From contig NZ_DIUM01000010.1 of the NCBI RefSeq assembly GCF_002423035.1, positions 1 through 31,289 of the forward strand: a DNA stretch of 31,289 nt. Direction: 5' to 3'. How positions within the stretch are numbered: the stretch's first letter is position 1; every line of letters starts with the position of its first letter. This DNA comes from Thiocapsa sp. UBA6158 (lineage in GTDB: Bacteria; Pseudomonadota; Gammaproteobacteria; Chromatiales; Chromatiaceae). This document shows positions 1-6,699 of this stretch, piece by piece. A model generated the notes under the pieces. That model made no database searches, was not told the DNA's origin, and was given only the letters and a program-made list of their open reading frames with translations. Made by a program: the position numbers and the translations under genes.

Positions 1-43
1 CTGAGGAACGACGCTAATCACCTTATCAAAAATCGCTTTCACC

Positions 44-127
44 TAAACCGCGCCAACTCCAGCAGCGTTTGTCGCGCACCGTCTCGCAGCCCCTAAAACC
101 GTCCGGCGCAACACCGGGTGCGGTTTA
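44..127. repeat. 84-bp dispersed element, copy 1
   Basis: Left end TAAACCGCGCC at 44-54 and right end GGTGCGGTTTA at 117-127 form a terminal inverted repeat. Five other copies in the window have the same ends and nearly the same length (84-86 bp). The interior is not obviously conserved. The right end overlaps the stop codon of the zrgA-like gene, whose TAA is read on the minus strand from the element's terminal TTA. I do not recognise the element as a named family. Confidence 0.75.
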
Positions 128-721
128 GAGCGGCACGAAGGTCACGACAGGCACACGCGGGGTGAGCTCCGCCCCACCCTGCCCCTCCGCGGTCACGTAC
201 TGAAGCAGGACACGCTCCAAGGCCGGAAAACCCGAGAAGAGGCCCAGTGCGGCCGAGCCCAGGGCTTCGGGTCTGTCGCAGACGAAGCTGTAGTGCACGA
301 CGAAGTCGGCGTGCCCGTCCGCGCCCTGACCGACGTCGTGATCGTGCGCGTGCTCCGCCCCGCGGCCTTGCCCGGCATCGGCAAACCCGGCATCGATCTC
401 CGCAGTCTCCAACCGGCAACCAGCCTCGATGTTCAGGCGGATCATGGCATCGCCGGCCTCCAGATTTTCCCTGGCCAGCGCGAGAGTGGCACGTTCATCG
501 TCGGTTCGCGGTGCGCGTTCGAAACCGATCAGACTCGCCGCGGGGCTGGTCAGCTCGATCAGGACCTTGTTGCCCTCGGCGGCAAGTGTCATGTGGGCCA
601 TCCCGTGGACATGCGCGCCCTGTCGACGCTGCTCGGTGTCCTCGGCCGGGGCATTCGCGACGGCGAGACACATCGTGATTGCGGTCAAGGAGGCGACGTC
701 GGTGGTGCGGATTCGATTCAT
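125..721 (-). CDS. ZrgA-like (DUF2796) periplasmic zinc-associated protein
   Basis: A 198-residue protein with an N-terminal signal peptide (basic start, hydrophobic stretch to about residue 25, cleavage plausible after ANAPA). A His-rich HGMAHM segment lies just after the signal, and a second His/Asp cluster (HAHDHD then GHADF) lies near residues 120-140. This layout matches the DUF2796/ZrgA family, made under zinc limitation and thought to help zinc uptake in the periplasm. The start at 721 is backed by GAGGAG six bases upstream. It lies near but not inside the znuACB-zur operon, separated from zur by two repeat copies and an unrelated repeat, so it probably has its own promoter. The gene is bracketed: its stop is inside repeat copy 1 and its start is 17 bases from repeat copy 2. 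Family assignment is fairly sure; the exact role is inferred. Confidence 0.8.
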   Translation of the reverse strand: MNRIRTTDVASLTAITMCLAVANAPAEDTEQRRQGAHVHGMAHMTLAAEGNKVLIELTSPAASLIGFERAPRTDDERATLALARENLEAGDAMIRLNIEAGCRLETAEIDAGFADAGQGRGAEHAHDHDVGQGADGHADFVVHYSFVCDRPEALGSAALGLFSGFPALERVLLQYVTAEGQGGAELTPRVPVVTFVPL

Positions 722-738
722 ATTGTCTCCTCGATGGC

Positions 739-823
739 TAAACCGCGCCCGGTGCGGTATGCGTAACTTGTTGGATGGCTTGGCCGCGCCGGCTCCGACG
801 ACTGTCGGAGCCGGCGCGGTTTA
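739..823. repeat. 85-bp dispersed element, copy 2 (with strong hairpin)
   Basis: Ends are TAAACCGCGCC (739-749) and GGCGCGGTTTA (813-823). The right half holds a perfect inverted repeat with 16-bp arms at 784-799 and 804-819 around the loop GACT, so it could form a very stable DNA cruciform or RNA hairpin. It lies just upstream of the zrgA-like start, in tandem with copy 3, with a 22-bp AT-rich spacer (824-845). Confidence 0.75.
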
Positions 824-845
824 AAGTATTGAAAATCTTAAATTC

Positions 846-929
846 TAAACCGCGTCCCACTGGGATCAAGGATATCTCCGAAGCTAAACGAACAATGAAA
901 ACTACGCATGTCGCTCTGGACGCGGTTTA
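846..929. repeat. 84-bp dispersed element, copy 3
   Basis: Ends are TAAACCGCGTC (846-856) and GACGCGGTTTA (919-929), exact reverse complements of each other. Inside the right end it shares the short motif TGTCGC with copy 6. Copies 2 and 3 are direct tandem neighbours; the facing ends (813-823 and 846-856) could also pair over the AT-rich spacer as a long hairpin. Confidence 0.75.
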
Positions 930-987
930 GGAACAGTTCACCAATGCGTTAAACGAGTCCGTCAACACGTCAGCTTTGCTCGAAACG

Positions 988-1095
988 CCGGCCATCGCGG
1001 CACGTGGCACAGAGCGCCAAGTGCATGCGTGACACCGCAGAGCGGATGTCACGAGCGGCTGATGTTTCGGGTGGCCGGTCTTACGAGCGAGGCCA
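988..1095. repeat. About 110-bp dispersed repeat, copy A
   Basis: This stretch is repeated at 19452-19563 in the same orientation with high identity by eye. Shared blocks include CACGTGGC, GCATGCGTGACACCGCAGAG, CGGATGTC, GGGTGGCCGGTCTTACG and CGAGCGAGGCCA. It lies between element copy 3 and the end of zur. On the minus strand both copies keep a similar reading frame (KTGHPKHQ near the start), but no convincing gene start or independent support for a protein is visible. The rest of 722-1161 holds only element copies 2 and 3 and a short degenerate GTCGTT run at about 1107-1140. Confidence 0.8.
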
Positions 1096-1161
1096 ACGCG
1101 TTGAGCGCTGTCGTCCTTGTCGTTGTCGTTGTCGTCGTTCGATGTGTTGATGAGGCGTAAC

Positions 1162-1614
1162 TCAACGCCCTTTTTGCGCACACCCTGCACAGGTCCCGAT
1201 CACTTCCACCACGCGCCGCTGCGGTTGAAAACCGCTCATGCTGGCCGCGGAGCCGAGGCTGCGTGCAATCGCCTCGTCCTCGATCTCGGCGACCGCGCCA
1301 CAGGTCTTGCAGATCAGAAACTGACTCGAGTGCGGATGCTCGGGATGGCTGCAGCCGACGAAGGCATGCAGGCTCTCGAGCTTGTGCACCAGACCCTGCT
1401 CGAGAAGAAAGTCGAGCGCGCGGTAGACGGTTGGCGGGGCCAGCGTCCGGGTGCCCTCGCGCATGGCATCGAGGATCTCGTAAGCGCCCAACGGACGGGG
1501 CGACGCGCAGAGGATCGCGAGGACTCGGCGACGCTGGGCGGTGAGTTTCACGCCGCGCGCCCGACACAGGACATCGGCGCGATCGAGCACTGCGTCGTCG
1601 GATGTGGACGCCAT
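1162..1614 (-). CDS. zur: Zinc uptake regulator Zur (Fur family)
   Basis: A 150-residue Fur-family repressor. An N-terminal winged helix (about residues 10-80, with PPTVYRALDFLLEQGLVHKL as recognition region) is followed by the metal-binding dimerisation domain. HPHSSQFLICKTCG supplies histidines and the first CxxC; a second CAGC near the C terminus completes the structural zinc site typical of Zur. Zur with zinc bound represses zinc import genes. The gene starts four bases after the znuB stop and is the last gene of znuACB-zur, so the repressor is co-transcribed with its main target, which suggests autoregulation through the znuA promoter. Zur rather than Fur is favoured by context and by the HPHSSQFLICKTCG region. 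Confidence 0.92.
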   Translation of the reverse strand: MASTSDDAVLDRADVLCRARGVKLTAQRRRVLAILCASPRPLGAYEILDAMREGTRTLAPPTVYRALDFLLEQGLVHKLESLHAFVGCSHPEHPHSSQFLICKTCGAVAEIEDEAIARSLGSAASMSGFQPQRRVVEVIGTCAGCAQKGR

Positions 1615-1618
1615 CCGC

Positions 1619-2479
1619 CTACACTCCCGTTGCGGTCAGGAGCGGACGCCGACGCGCTCGGCGCCGCGCAAGAACCCGGCTGAGAACGGCGGAGACGACA
1701 TAGACGCTCCCGGCCAACAAGATCATGGTCGGTCCCGCGGGCAGGTCCGGCCCGTAGGAGAGCGCCAAACCCGCGGAGGTGAAGACCCCGCCGAGCAGGG
1801 TCGCGATCAGCATCATCCCGCCGAGCGAGTGGACGTAGTGGCCGGCGATCGCCGCAGGGAGGGTCAGCAGCGCGATCACGAGGATCAGGCCGACGACCTG
1901 AATCAGCAAGACCACGGTCACCGCGACCAAACAGAGCAGCAGGAGATAGAAGAAGGCGACGGGCACGCCGCGCAGTCGGGCGAACTCCTCGTCGAAGGTC
2001 ACGGCAAGCAATTGTCGGTAGAAGAGCATGACGGTGACCAGAAGCACCAGGTCGAGGCCGGCCATGAACCAGAGCTCGCGGCGCGGAACCAGCAGGATGT
2101 TGCCGAACAGAAAGCTCATGAGGTCGGTCGTATAGCCGGGTGTCTTGGCGATAAAGAGGATCCCGATCGCCATGCCGATCGCCCAGAGCGCACCGATCAG
2201 GGTGTCCTCCTGGGCGTTCCAGGCGAGCCGCACCAGGCCGATCAACAGGGCCGAGAGCACGGCGGCGGCGAGCGCGCCGAGCAAGGGATCGAAGCCGAAA
2301 TAGAGCGCCGCACCCATGCCACCCAAGACCGAATGGGCGATCCCCCCGGCCATGAAGGCGATACGTTTGACCACCACGAAGGTCCCGATCACGCCGCAGC
2401 CGAGGCTGGCGAGGAGTCCTGCCAGCAGGGCAGTTTGCAGGAAGGCGTGTTGGCCGAGTGCCTGGATAAAGTCCTGCAT
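1619..2479 (-). CDS. znuB: Zinc ABC transporter permease ZnuB
   Basis: A 286-residue integral membrane protein of the ABC-3 family (metal-type permeases), with about eight or nine hydrophobic segments. The typical region GTFVVVKRIAFMAGGIAHSV appears near residues 30-50. It forms the membrane channel of the ZnuABC importer in the inner membrane. The frame stays open upstream, but the start at 2479 (MQDFIQALGQ) fits because it follows the znuC stop by four bases; longer starts would overlap znuC by tens of bases. Part of znuACB-zur. Confidence 0.93.
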   Translation of the reverse strand: MQDFIQALGQHAFLQTALLAGLLASLGCGVIGTFVVVKRIAFMAGGIAHSVLGGMGAALYFGFDPLLGALAAAVLSALLIGLVRLAWNAQEDTLIGALWAIGMAIGILFIAKTPGYTTDLMSFLFGNILLVPRRELWFMAGLDLVLLVTVMLFYRQLLAVTFDEEFARLRGVPVAFFYLLLLCLVAVTVVLLIQVVGLILVIALLTLPAAIAGHYVHSLGGMMLIATLLGGVFTSAGLALSYGPDLPAGPTMILLAGSVYVVSAVLSRVLARRRARRRPLLTATGV

Positions 2480-2483
2480 CGGA

Positions 2484-3290
2484 TCAGTGCCCCTGTTGGC
2501 CGAGGTGGTGAGCGTGTCCGTGGCCGGCTCCCGCATGCGCGACTTGACGGACGTTGTCGCCGTAGAGTTGATGGATCAGGTCGCCGTCGACGCGCTCGGT
2601 CGTATGGCAGACCAGGGTGCGATTGAGGCAGGCGACGCGATCGACGTAACCGGAAATGAAGGCGATATCGTGAGAGACGACCAGTATGGTCAGCCGCACG
2701 TTGAGTCGCGCGAGCAGGTCGAAGATATCCCCTTCCATGCGCGCGTCGATGTTGGCGGTGGGCTCGTCCAGGATCAGGATCGCCGGCTCTGCGACCAGGG
2801 CCCGCGCGAGCAGAACGCGCTGCAGCTGACCGCCCGAGAGTGTGCCGATGCGTCGATGCGCGAGATCCATTGCCTCCACCTCCGCAAGCGCCTGGTGCGC
2901 CGCGGCACGGTCGGTCGCCCGATACCAGCCGAGCATCGGCCCGAAGCCGAGGCGTCCGGTCAGAACAACCTGTTCCACCGAGATCGGGAAGTCTCGTGGA
3001 AAGGTCGGAAACTGAGGCACATAGCCGACACGTCGCACCGCCTGGCGCGGCGACTGCCCGAGCACCCGGATGCGCCCCTGCTGCGGCTCCAGGAGTCCGA
3101 GGATCAGCTTGAGAAGCGTGCTTTTGCCGCCGGCATTGGGACCGACCAGGCCGACGAACTCGCCGTCGAGGACGTCCAGATCGACACCCTCGAGGACAGG
3201 CGACTCGCCGTAGGAGAAGCCGAGGTCGCGGATTGAGATCACGGGATCCTTGATCGAGGTCTCACTCGGGAGAGCGCCGTCCGGGGTCAC
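2484..3290 (-). CDS. znuC: Zinc ABC transporter ATP-binding protein ZnuC
   Basis: A 268-residue ABC ATPase with all core motifs: Walker A GPNAGGKST, signature LSGGQLQRV, Walker B ILILDEPTAN with the catalytic Glu, and the switch histidine in VVSHDIAF. It powers zinc import through ZnuB. I chose the GTG start at 3290, whose GTGA overlaps the znuA stop by three bases; the open frame extends further back inside znuA, but that part is low-complexity shadow sequence. The C terminus is His-rich (GHGHAHH), which may bind zinc, as seen in some ZnuC proteins. Confidence 0.93.
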   Translation of the reverse strand: MTPDGALPSETSIKDPVISIRDLGFSYGESPVLEGVDLDVLDGEFVGLVGPNAGGKSTLLKLILGLLEPQQGRIRVLGQSPRQAVRRVGYVPQFPTFPRDFPISVEQVVLTGRLGFGPMLGWYRATDRAAAHQALAEVEAMDLAHRRIGTLSGGQLQRVLLARALVAEPAILILDEPTANIDARMEGDIFDLLARLNVRLTILVVSHDIAFISGYVDRVACLNRTLVCHTTERVDGDLIHQLYGDNVRQVAHAGAGHGHAHHLGQQGH

Positions 3291-4147
3291 GACTCTTCCG
3301 CCCCCGCGATGAGGTCGGCGACCCGGCGCAGATTCGCGAAGTAATCGCCGGACAGAGGGTCGATGACGGCGACCTGTCCGCCGATCGCCTGCGCGACCTG
3401 CTCGGCGGCGGCCGGGTTGAGCTGCGGCTGCACGAAGATGACCCGGATGCCGTCGCGCCGAGCCTGCTCGATCATGGCGGTCAAGGCACGCGCGCCCGGC
3501 TCCTTCCCCTCCCGCTCGATCGCAACCTGCTCCAGCCCGTAGTCCTCGGCGAAATAGCCCCAAGCAGGGTGATACACCATGAATCTACGCTTCTCGACCC
3601 CGTCGAGCCGCGCGCAAATCGCGGCATCGAGGGCGTCCAGGTCGGCGACGAAACCCTCGTAGCCGGCAGCGAAGTCGGCAGCGTATGCAGGGGCCAGATC
3701 GGCCAGAGCCTCGCGGATTCGGGCGGCCATGATCCTCACGCGCGCGGGGCTGGTCCAAACATGGGGGTCGATCGCATCGTGGTCATGGTCGTGATCGCCG
3801 TGATCGTGACCCGCGTCCTCGGGGCGAACCGCGATGCCGTCTCGGGCATCGAGCAGGCGCATGCTCGGATTCGCGGCCAGGAGGCGCGGCATCCAGGCCT
3901 CCTCGAAGCCGATACCGACGCGCACATAGAGATCCGCATCGGCCAAGGCCGCAACCTGACGCGCGGTCGGCTCGTAGGCATGCGGGTCTTGACCGGCCTT
4001 GACCAGGGCTTGGACACGAACGTGCTCACCGCCGATGCGCGATACGAAGGTCTCCTGCGGGGCCACACTGACGAAGACCGTCAAGGGATCCGCGGCGGAC
4101 GCGAGGCCGGGGATCAGGACCAGGATGGGTAAGAGGCGACGCAGCAT
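3287..4147 (-). CDS. znuA: Periplasmic zinc-binding protein ZnuA
   Basis: A 286-residue cluster A-I (SBP_bac_9) metal-binding protein. A signal peptide (MLRRLLPILVLIPGLASA) leads into the mature domain. Metal ligands are expected at DPHAYEPT, at DPHVWTSP after the His-rich loop (HDHGDHDHDHD), and at VYHPAWGY plus the C-terminal Asp in IDPLSGDY. The loop is characteristic of ZnuA rather than of manganese-binding relatives. It captures zinc in the periplasm and delivers it to ZnuBC. Start 4147 is chosen because the signal peptide begins there and GAGGG lies upstream; the frame is open for 42 more codons with no signal-like sequence. First gene of znuACB-zur, divergent from the gene at 4300. Confidence 0.94.
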   Translation of the reverse strand: MLRRLLPILVLIPGLASAADPLTVFVSVAPQETFVSRIGGEHVRVQALVKAGQDPHAYEPTARQVAALADADLYVRVGIGFEEAWMPRLLAANPSMRLLDARDGIAVRPEDAGHDHGDHDHDHDAIDPHVWTSPARVRIMAARIREALADLAPAYAADFAAGYEGFVADLDALDAAICARLDGVEKRRFMVYHPAWGYFAEDYGLEQVAIEREGKEPGARALTAMIEQARRDGIRVIFVQPQLNPAAAEQVAQAIGGQVAVIDPLSGDYFANLRRVADLIAGAEES

Positions 4148-4187
4148 CGGTGAATTGCCCTCGTTGGGGGGAGCCATCGTCAAACAG

Positions 4188-4206
4188 TCGGATACAGTAT
4201 AACGTC
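4188..4206 (-). promoter_or_regulatory. Possible Zur box / -10 region for znuA
   Basis: On the minus strand this reads GTTATACTGTATC. GTTATA is the half-site core of known gammaproteobacterial Zur boxes, and TATACT (4194-4199) would serve as a -10 box about 45 bases upstream of znuA. The second half-site is degenerate (four of seven dyad positions) and no convincing -35 is visible. The position between the divergent starts is right for Zur control, but this is a suggestion. Confidence 0.3.
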
Positions 4207-4299
4207 TCGCGCCGACTGACCAGGGTCTCGGCGTTTCCCGCTTTCGCACCGACCTCGGATACACTGTCGGCACGATCGGTTGACGGAAGGAGGCCTGCC

Positions 4300-4695
4300 A
4301 TGAGCTCTGTTGTCGAGCTTTACGAAGCCCTGGCCAGCGCGCCGGATGAACGGGCGCGTGCGCGAGTCATCGCCGAAGCCTTTGAACGTCTGGAAGAGCG
4401 CTATCCGCACCTGCCCGAGTTGGTGACCCAGGGCCATCTGCGCGAGTCCGAGCTGCGACTGACGCGAGAGATCGAGCAGGTGCGCGCGGATCTCACCATC
4501 CGGATCGAGCAACTGCGCGGCGAGGTCAAAACCGAGATCGAGCAGCTGCGCGGCGAGGTCAAGACGGAGATCCAACATCTGCGCGGCGAGATGACGACTG
4601 CCATCGAGCGCAGTCGCAACACGCTCCTGCTGTGGTTGATTCCGCTCATGTTCGCGCAGGTCGGCGCGATGGCTGCGCTGGTCAAGCTGCTTTGA
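4300..4695 (+). CDS. Coiled-coil protein with C-terminal membrane anchor (DUF1640-like)
   Basis: A 131-residue protein of unknown function. Start 4300 is supported by GGAAGGAGG nine bases upstream. Residues 1-45 are a helical head; residues about 45-105 form a charged coiled coil; residues about 109-131 form one hydrophobic membrane segment. The coil contains an 11-residue unit (IEQLRGEVKTE) repeated about three times, encoded by 33-bp direct repeats at 4504-4603. The layout resembles the DUF1640/CCDC90-type coiled-coil proteins common in sulfur-oxidising gammaproteobacteria. It diverges from znuA, but nothing links it to zinc. Its TGA stop coincides with the left end of a degenerate repeat copy. 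Confidence 0.75.
   Translation: MSSVVELYEALASAPDERARARVIAEAFERLEERYPHLPELVTQGHLRESELRLTREIEQVRADLTIRIEQLRGEVKTEIEQLRGEVKTEIQHLRGEMTTAIERSRNTLLLWLIPLMFAQVGAMAALVKLL
4504..4603 (+). repeat. 33-bp coding direct repeats
   Basis: Two near-identical 33-base units (starting at 4504 and 4537) and a diverged third (from 4570) encode the repeated 11-residue coiled-coil block. Each unit begins ATCGAGCA or a close variant and contains CTGCGCGGCGAG. Slippage or unequal crossover could vary the coil length. Confidence 0.7.
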
Positions 4696-4786
4696 GCCGC
4701 GTTGAGCTGTGTCCGGCGGGATATGCGCCCTCGTCGCGTGATTCGGCTTTGGACAGGCTCGGGACCGCGGGAGCGGATGCGGCTCA
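4693..4786. repeat. Degenerate copy of the dispersed element
   Basis: Ends TGAGCCGCGTT (4693-4703) and GATGCGGCTCA (4776-4786) are inverted repeats of each other (9 of 11) and each matches the family end consensus at 8 of 11. Length is 94 bp, longer than the others. The TGA of the left end is the stop codon of the coiled-coil gene. It is followed, after a 19-bp T-rich spacer, by the copy at 4806-4890, mirroring the copy 2/copy 3 tandem. Confidence 0.4.
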
Positions 4787-4805
4787 AGTGTTTCGATCTT
4801 TCTCT

Positions 4806-4890
4806 TCAGGCCGCGTCGACGCGCCAGCTCGTCGCCTCCTCGACGAGTCGGCTCTCCGACAACGCTCGGGCTCACTTTGGACGCGGTTCA
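4806..4890. repeat. 85-bp dispersed element, copy 4
   Basis: Left end TCAGGCCGCGTC (4806-4817) is slightly diverged; right end GACGCGGTTCA (4880-4890) is close to consensus. The right end stops four bases before the ATG at 4895, so the element occupies the expected ribosome-binding region of the downstream gene. Confidence 0.55.
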
Positions 4891-4894
4891 GCAC

Positions 4895-5578
4895 ATGACC
4901 ACCTCATCGCAATTGCTCTGGGCCGCCGGCCTCAGCCTCTACGTCCTCGGCGTGCTCTTCGTCACCAGGATCCCCTACCGGGCCATGGTCGCACGCGGGA
5001 TGGAGCCGATCCGCGCCGTCTACTACAACCGCAAGATCGTGCACATGCTCGCCGGCGGCGTCGGGTCCTTGATGGTCCCCTTGGTCTTCGACAGCCCTTG
5101 GTATCCGCTGATCTGCGGGCTCCTGCTGACCCTGCTCACCTACGGCGCCCACGCCTCCGGTCTGCGGTTTTACTGGTTCCAGACGGACGAGAACCGCAAC
5201 GATGTCAAATTCGCCCTCATGTGGGCCCTTTCGGTCGCGATCCTCTGGTGGCTGCTCGACAATCCCTGGCTCGCGATCCTTCCGGCGCTCTATATGGCGT
5301 TCGGCGACGGGGTGACCGGGATCGCGCGCAACCTGCTGGTACGGCGTCGCTCCAAGAGTCCGATCGGCAATCTCTTCATGCTCATCGTCTGCGCGCCCCT
5401 GGGCTGGATCATCGGCGGGCTTGCGCAGCCCGCCATCCCGGTCTGGGGCCTGATCTCGGCGATCGTGGCGACCTGGATCGAGCGCTACGAGTTCGGCCCC
5501 ATCGACGACAACGTGCTGATCACGGTTGCCGCATCGGCGGTGCTTCTCCTCGGGACTTATGTCGGTCCTTTGGTGTGA
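4895..5578 (+). CDS. Dolichol/phytol kinase-like membrane protein
   Basis: A 227-residue polytopic membrane protein of the CTP-dependent polyprenol kinase/phosphatidate cytidylyltransferase-like superfamily (COG0170 type). Family features are YYNRKIVHMLAGG near residues 43-55 (conserved RK-H in a membrane context), then GDGVTGIARNLL and SKSPIGNLFMLI, which match the GD...G and KS..G motifs of dolichol and phytol kinases. It would phosphorylate a prenyl alcohol or act on a related lipid in the inner membrane; phytol recycling is one idea for a phototroph, not shown by sequence. The ATG at 4895 has no Shine-Dalgarno sequence because repeat copy 4 lies directly upstream; a TTG at 4877 in the same frame is an alternative start. 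Confidence 0.7.
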   Translation: MTTSSQLLWAAGLSLYVLGVLFVTRIPYRAMVARGMEPIRAVYYNRKIVHMLAGGVGSLMVPLVFDSPWYPLICGLLLTLLTYGAHASGLRFYWFQTDENRNDVKFALMWALSVAILWWLLDNPWLAILPALYMAFGDGVTGIARNLLVRRRSKSPIGNLFMLIVCAPLGWIIGGLAQPAIPVWGLISAIVATWIERYEFGPIDDNVLITVAASAVLLLGTYVGPLV

Positions 5579-5609
5579 TTGACCCGACACGCCGACACGG
5601 ATCCGCCGA

Positions 5610-6206
5610 TCAGAAGACGCGGGTCAGCGCGAGACCGGCGAGAACCAGAAACAACACCCCGCTCAGTTGATGGAGTCGATGCAGCGGCATCACCTGCAAC
5701 AGGCGGCATCCGACCCAGACCCCAAGCGCGGAGGTCAGCGCCAAGGCCAGGGTTGCACCGGCCCAAACGGCCAAGGGCGGCAGGGTGACCGCAAGACCGG
5801 CGACCGCCAGCTGGGTCTTGTCACCCATCTCGGCAAGAAAGATCATCAAGAAGGTCGCCATGACGATGCCGTGATGGCTCCAGTTGCGCTGCGGCGCGTC
5901 CTCGTCGGCCTCTTCGGCGCGCAACGCGAGCACCCCGAAGACGGCGAACAGGATGGCGACGATGCCCGCGAGGACGCGCTCCGGGATCCACTGCGCAAGC
6001 CCCACGCCGAAGACGACGGCAAGGCTGTTCAGGACGACGAAGGCCGCGACCGCACCGATCAAGACGGGCCATCGACGATGACGGGCCGCCAAGGTCATAC
6101 AGACCAACTGGGATTTATCGCCCAACTCGGCCAGAAAGATCACGCCGAAGGTCGTGGCCGCGGCCCACAGCCACCCGGAGAGCTCGGACAGGGCGAGATC
6201 GCTCAT
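5610..6206 (-). CDS. TMEM165/GDT1-family (UPF0016) cation exporter
   Basis: A 198-residue membrane protein with two homologous halves, each with the signature E-x-G-D-(K/R)-(S/T): ELGDKSQ at residues 27-33 and EMGDKTQ at residues 126-132. This is the UPF0016/GDT1 family, whose bacterial members export manganese. Six or so membrane segments are visible. Start 6206 is supported by GGAGGG nine bases upstream; the open frame continues 29 codons further without support. A 340-base leader begins with a yybP-ykoY riboswitch, the class that senses Mn2+ and controls such exporters, so manganese export is the strongest call. It converges on the kinase-like gene with a 31-bp gap. Confidence 0.9.
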   Translation of the reverse strand: MSDLALSELSGWLWAAATTFGVIFLAELGDKSQLVCMTLAARHRRWPVLIGAVAAFVVLNSLAVVFGVGLAQWIPERVLAGIVAILFAVFGVLALRAEEADEDAPQRNWSHHGIVMATFLMIFLAEMGDKTQLAVAGLAVTLPPLAVWAGATLALALTSALGVWVGCRLLQVMPLHRLHQLSGVLFLVLAGLALTRVF

Positions 6207-6358
6207 CGCGAAGCCCTCCGCGCACAGCCGATGGCGCCGATGAGCGATCGAGGCTCGCCGCAAGGCAGGGGCGCAGAGCAGAGGATACGGCACGCGGAGA
6301 CGAGGCGTCTCGGGCGGCGAGAAAGCGCGGGAAGATGATGCATAGAGTGATGTCGCTG

Positions 6359-6405
6359 GGGGTCGGGCGAGAAAACCGAGGACACGGCATCACACGCCCG
6401 ACCCC
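6359..6405 (-). promoter_or_regulatory. Leader hairpin between riboswitch and exporter start
   Basis: Perfect 11-bp arms GGGGTCGGGCG (6359-6369) and CGCCCGACCCC (6395-6405) enclose a 25-base loop. It lies in the transcribed leader just downstream of the aptamer. No U-tract follows on the minus strand, so a simple intrinsic terminator is unlikely; it may be part of an expression platform acting by another route. Confidence 0.4.
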
Positions 6406-6424
6406 TCGCCGGACATGACACCGC

Positions 6425-6545
6425 ACCCAAGGTCTCGTCAAGCCGACCGGCCGCGCGTGCCATGGCGTCACCGCCAAGTGTGTTGACACGAGCCCCTTGC
6501 TTATGACACAGGCCACGACGCAAGGGCGACTACTCCCCTCAAGAG
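6425..6545 (-). promoter_or_regulatory. yybP-ykoY (Mn2+) riboswitch aptamer
   Basis: Read on the minus strand, the leader shows the class hallmarks: GGGGAGTAG near its 5' end (about 6530-6538), a P2 stem from CCCTTGC and GCAAGGG, a TGTCAA...TTGAC pairing, and the 3' conserved GAGACCTTGG (about 6427-6436) that pairs back towards the 5' end. In this class Mn2+ binding turns expression on, typically of exporters such as mntP, alx and UPF0016 genes, matching the gene downstream. Exact ends are approximate. Confidence 0.85.
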
Positions 6546-6551
6546 GGCGCG

Positions 6552-6580
6552 AATTTAGCGAGCTGCCGCGGACCTGTCAA
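6552..6580 (-). promoter_or_regulatory. Sigma70 promoter of the riboswitch-exporter unit
   Basis: On the minus strand TTGACA (6575-6580) and TAAATT (6552-6557) are separated by 17 bases. The predicted start near 6545 falls at the 5' edge of the aptamer, so promoter and riboswitch support each other. Confidence 0.75.
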
Positions 6581-6699
6581 CGGCTCTTGCGTCTCGGGAG
6601 TAGCGCGGAAGAGCTGTGGAAGAGATACCGAACCTTTCGCGGCAACCGCACTCCCGGTTAGGATCGGCAACCGAACGCACCGTACAGGAGACGCTCTCG

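Noticed and set aside
44..929. Integron attC sites flanking the zrgA-like gene
   Set aside because: The length and inverted ends are attC-like, but the ends read GGTTTA rather than the GTTRRRY core, the R''/L'' pattern is missing, and no integrase is in the window.
927..1190. Small minus-strand gene over repeat copy A
   Set aside because: The open frame lies across a dispersed repeat and a degenerate GTCGTT run and overlaps the end of zur; no ribosome site or family resemblance.
4258..4267. Second Zur half-site near the divergent start at 4300
   Set aside because: GGATACACTG only partly resembles the 4190 sequence and lacks dyad symmetry.
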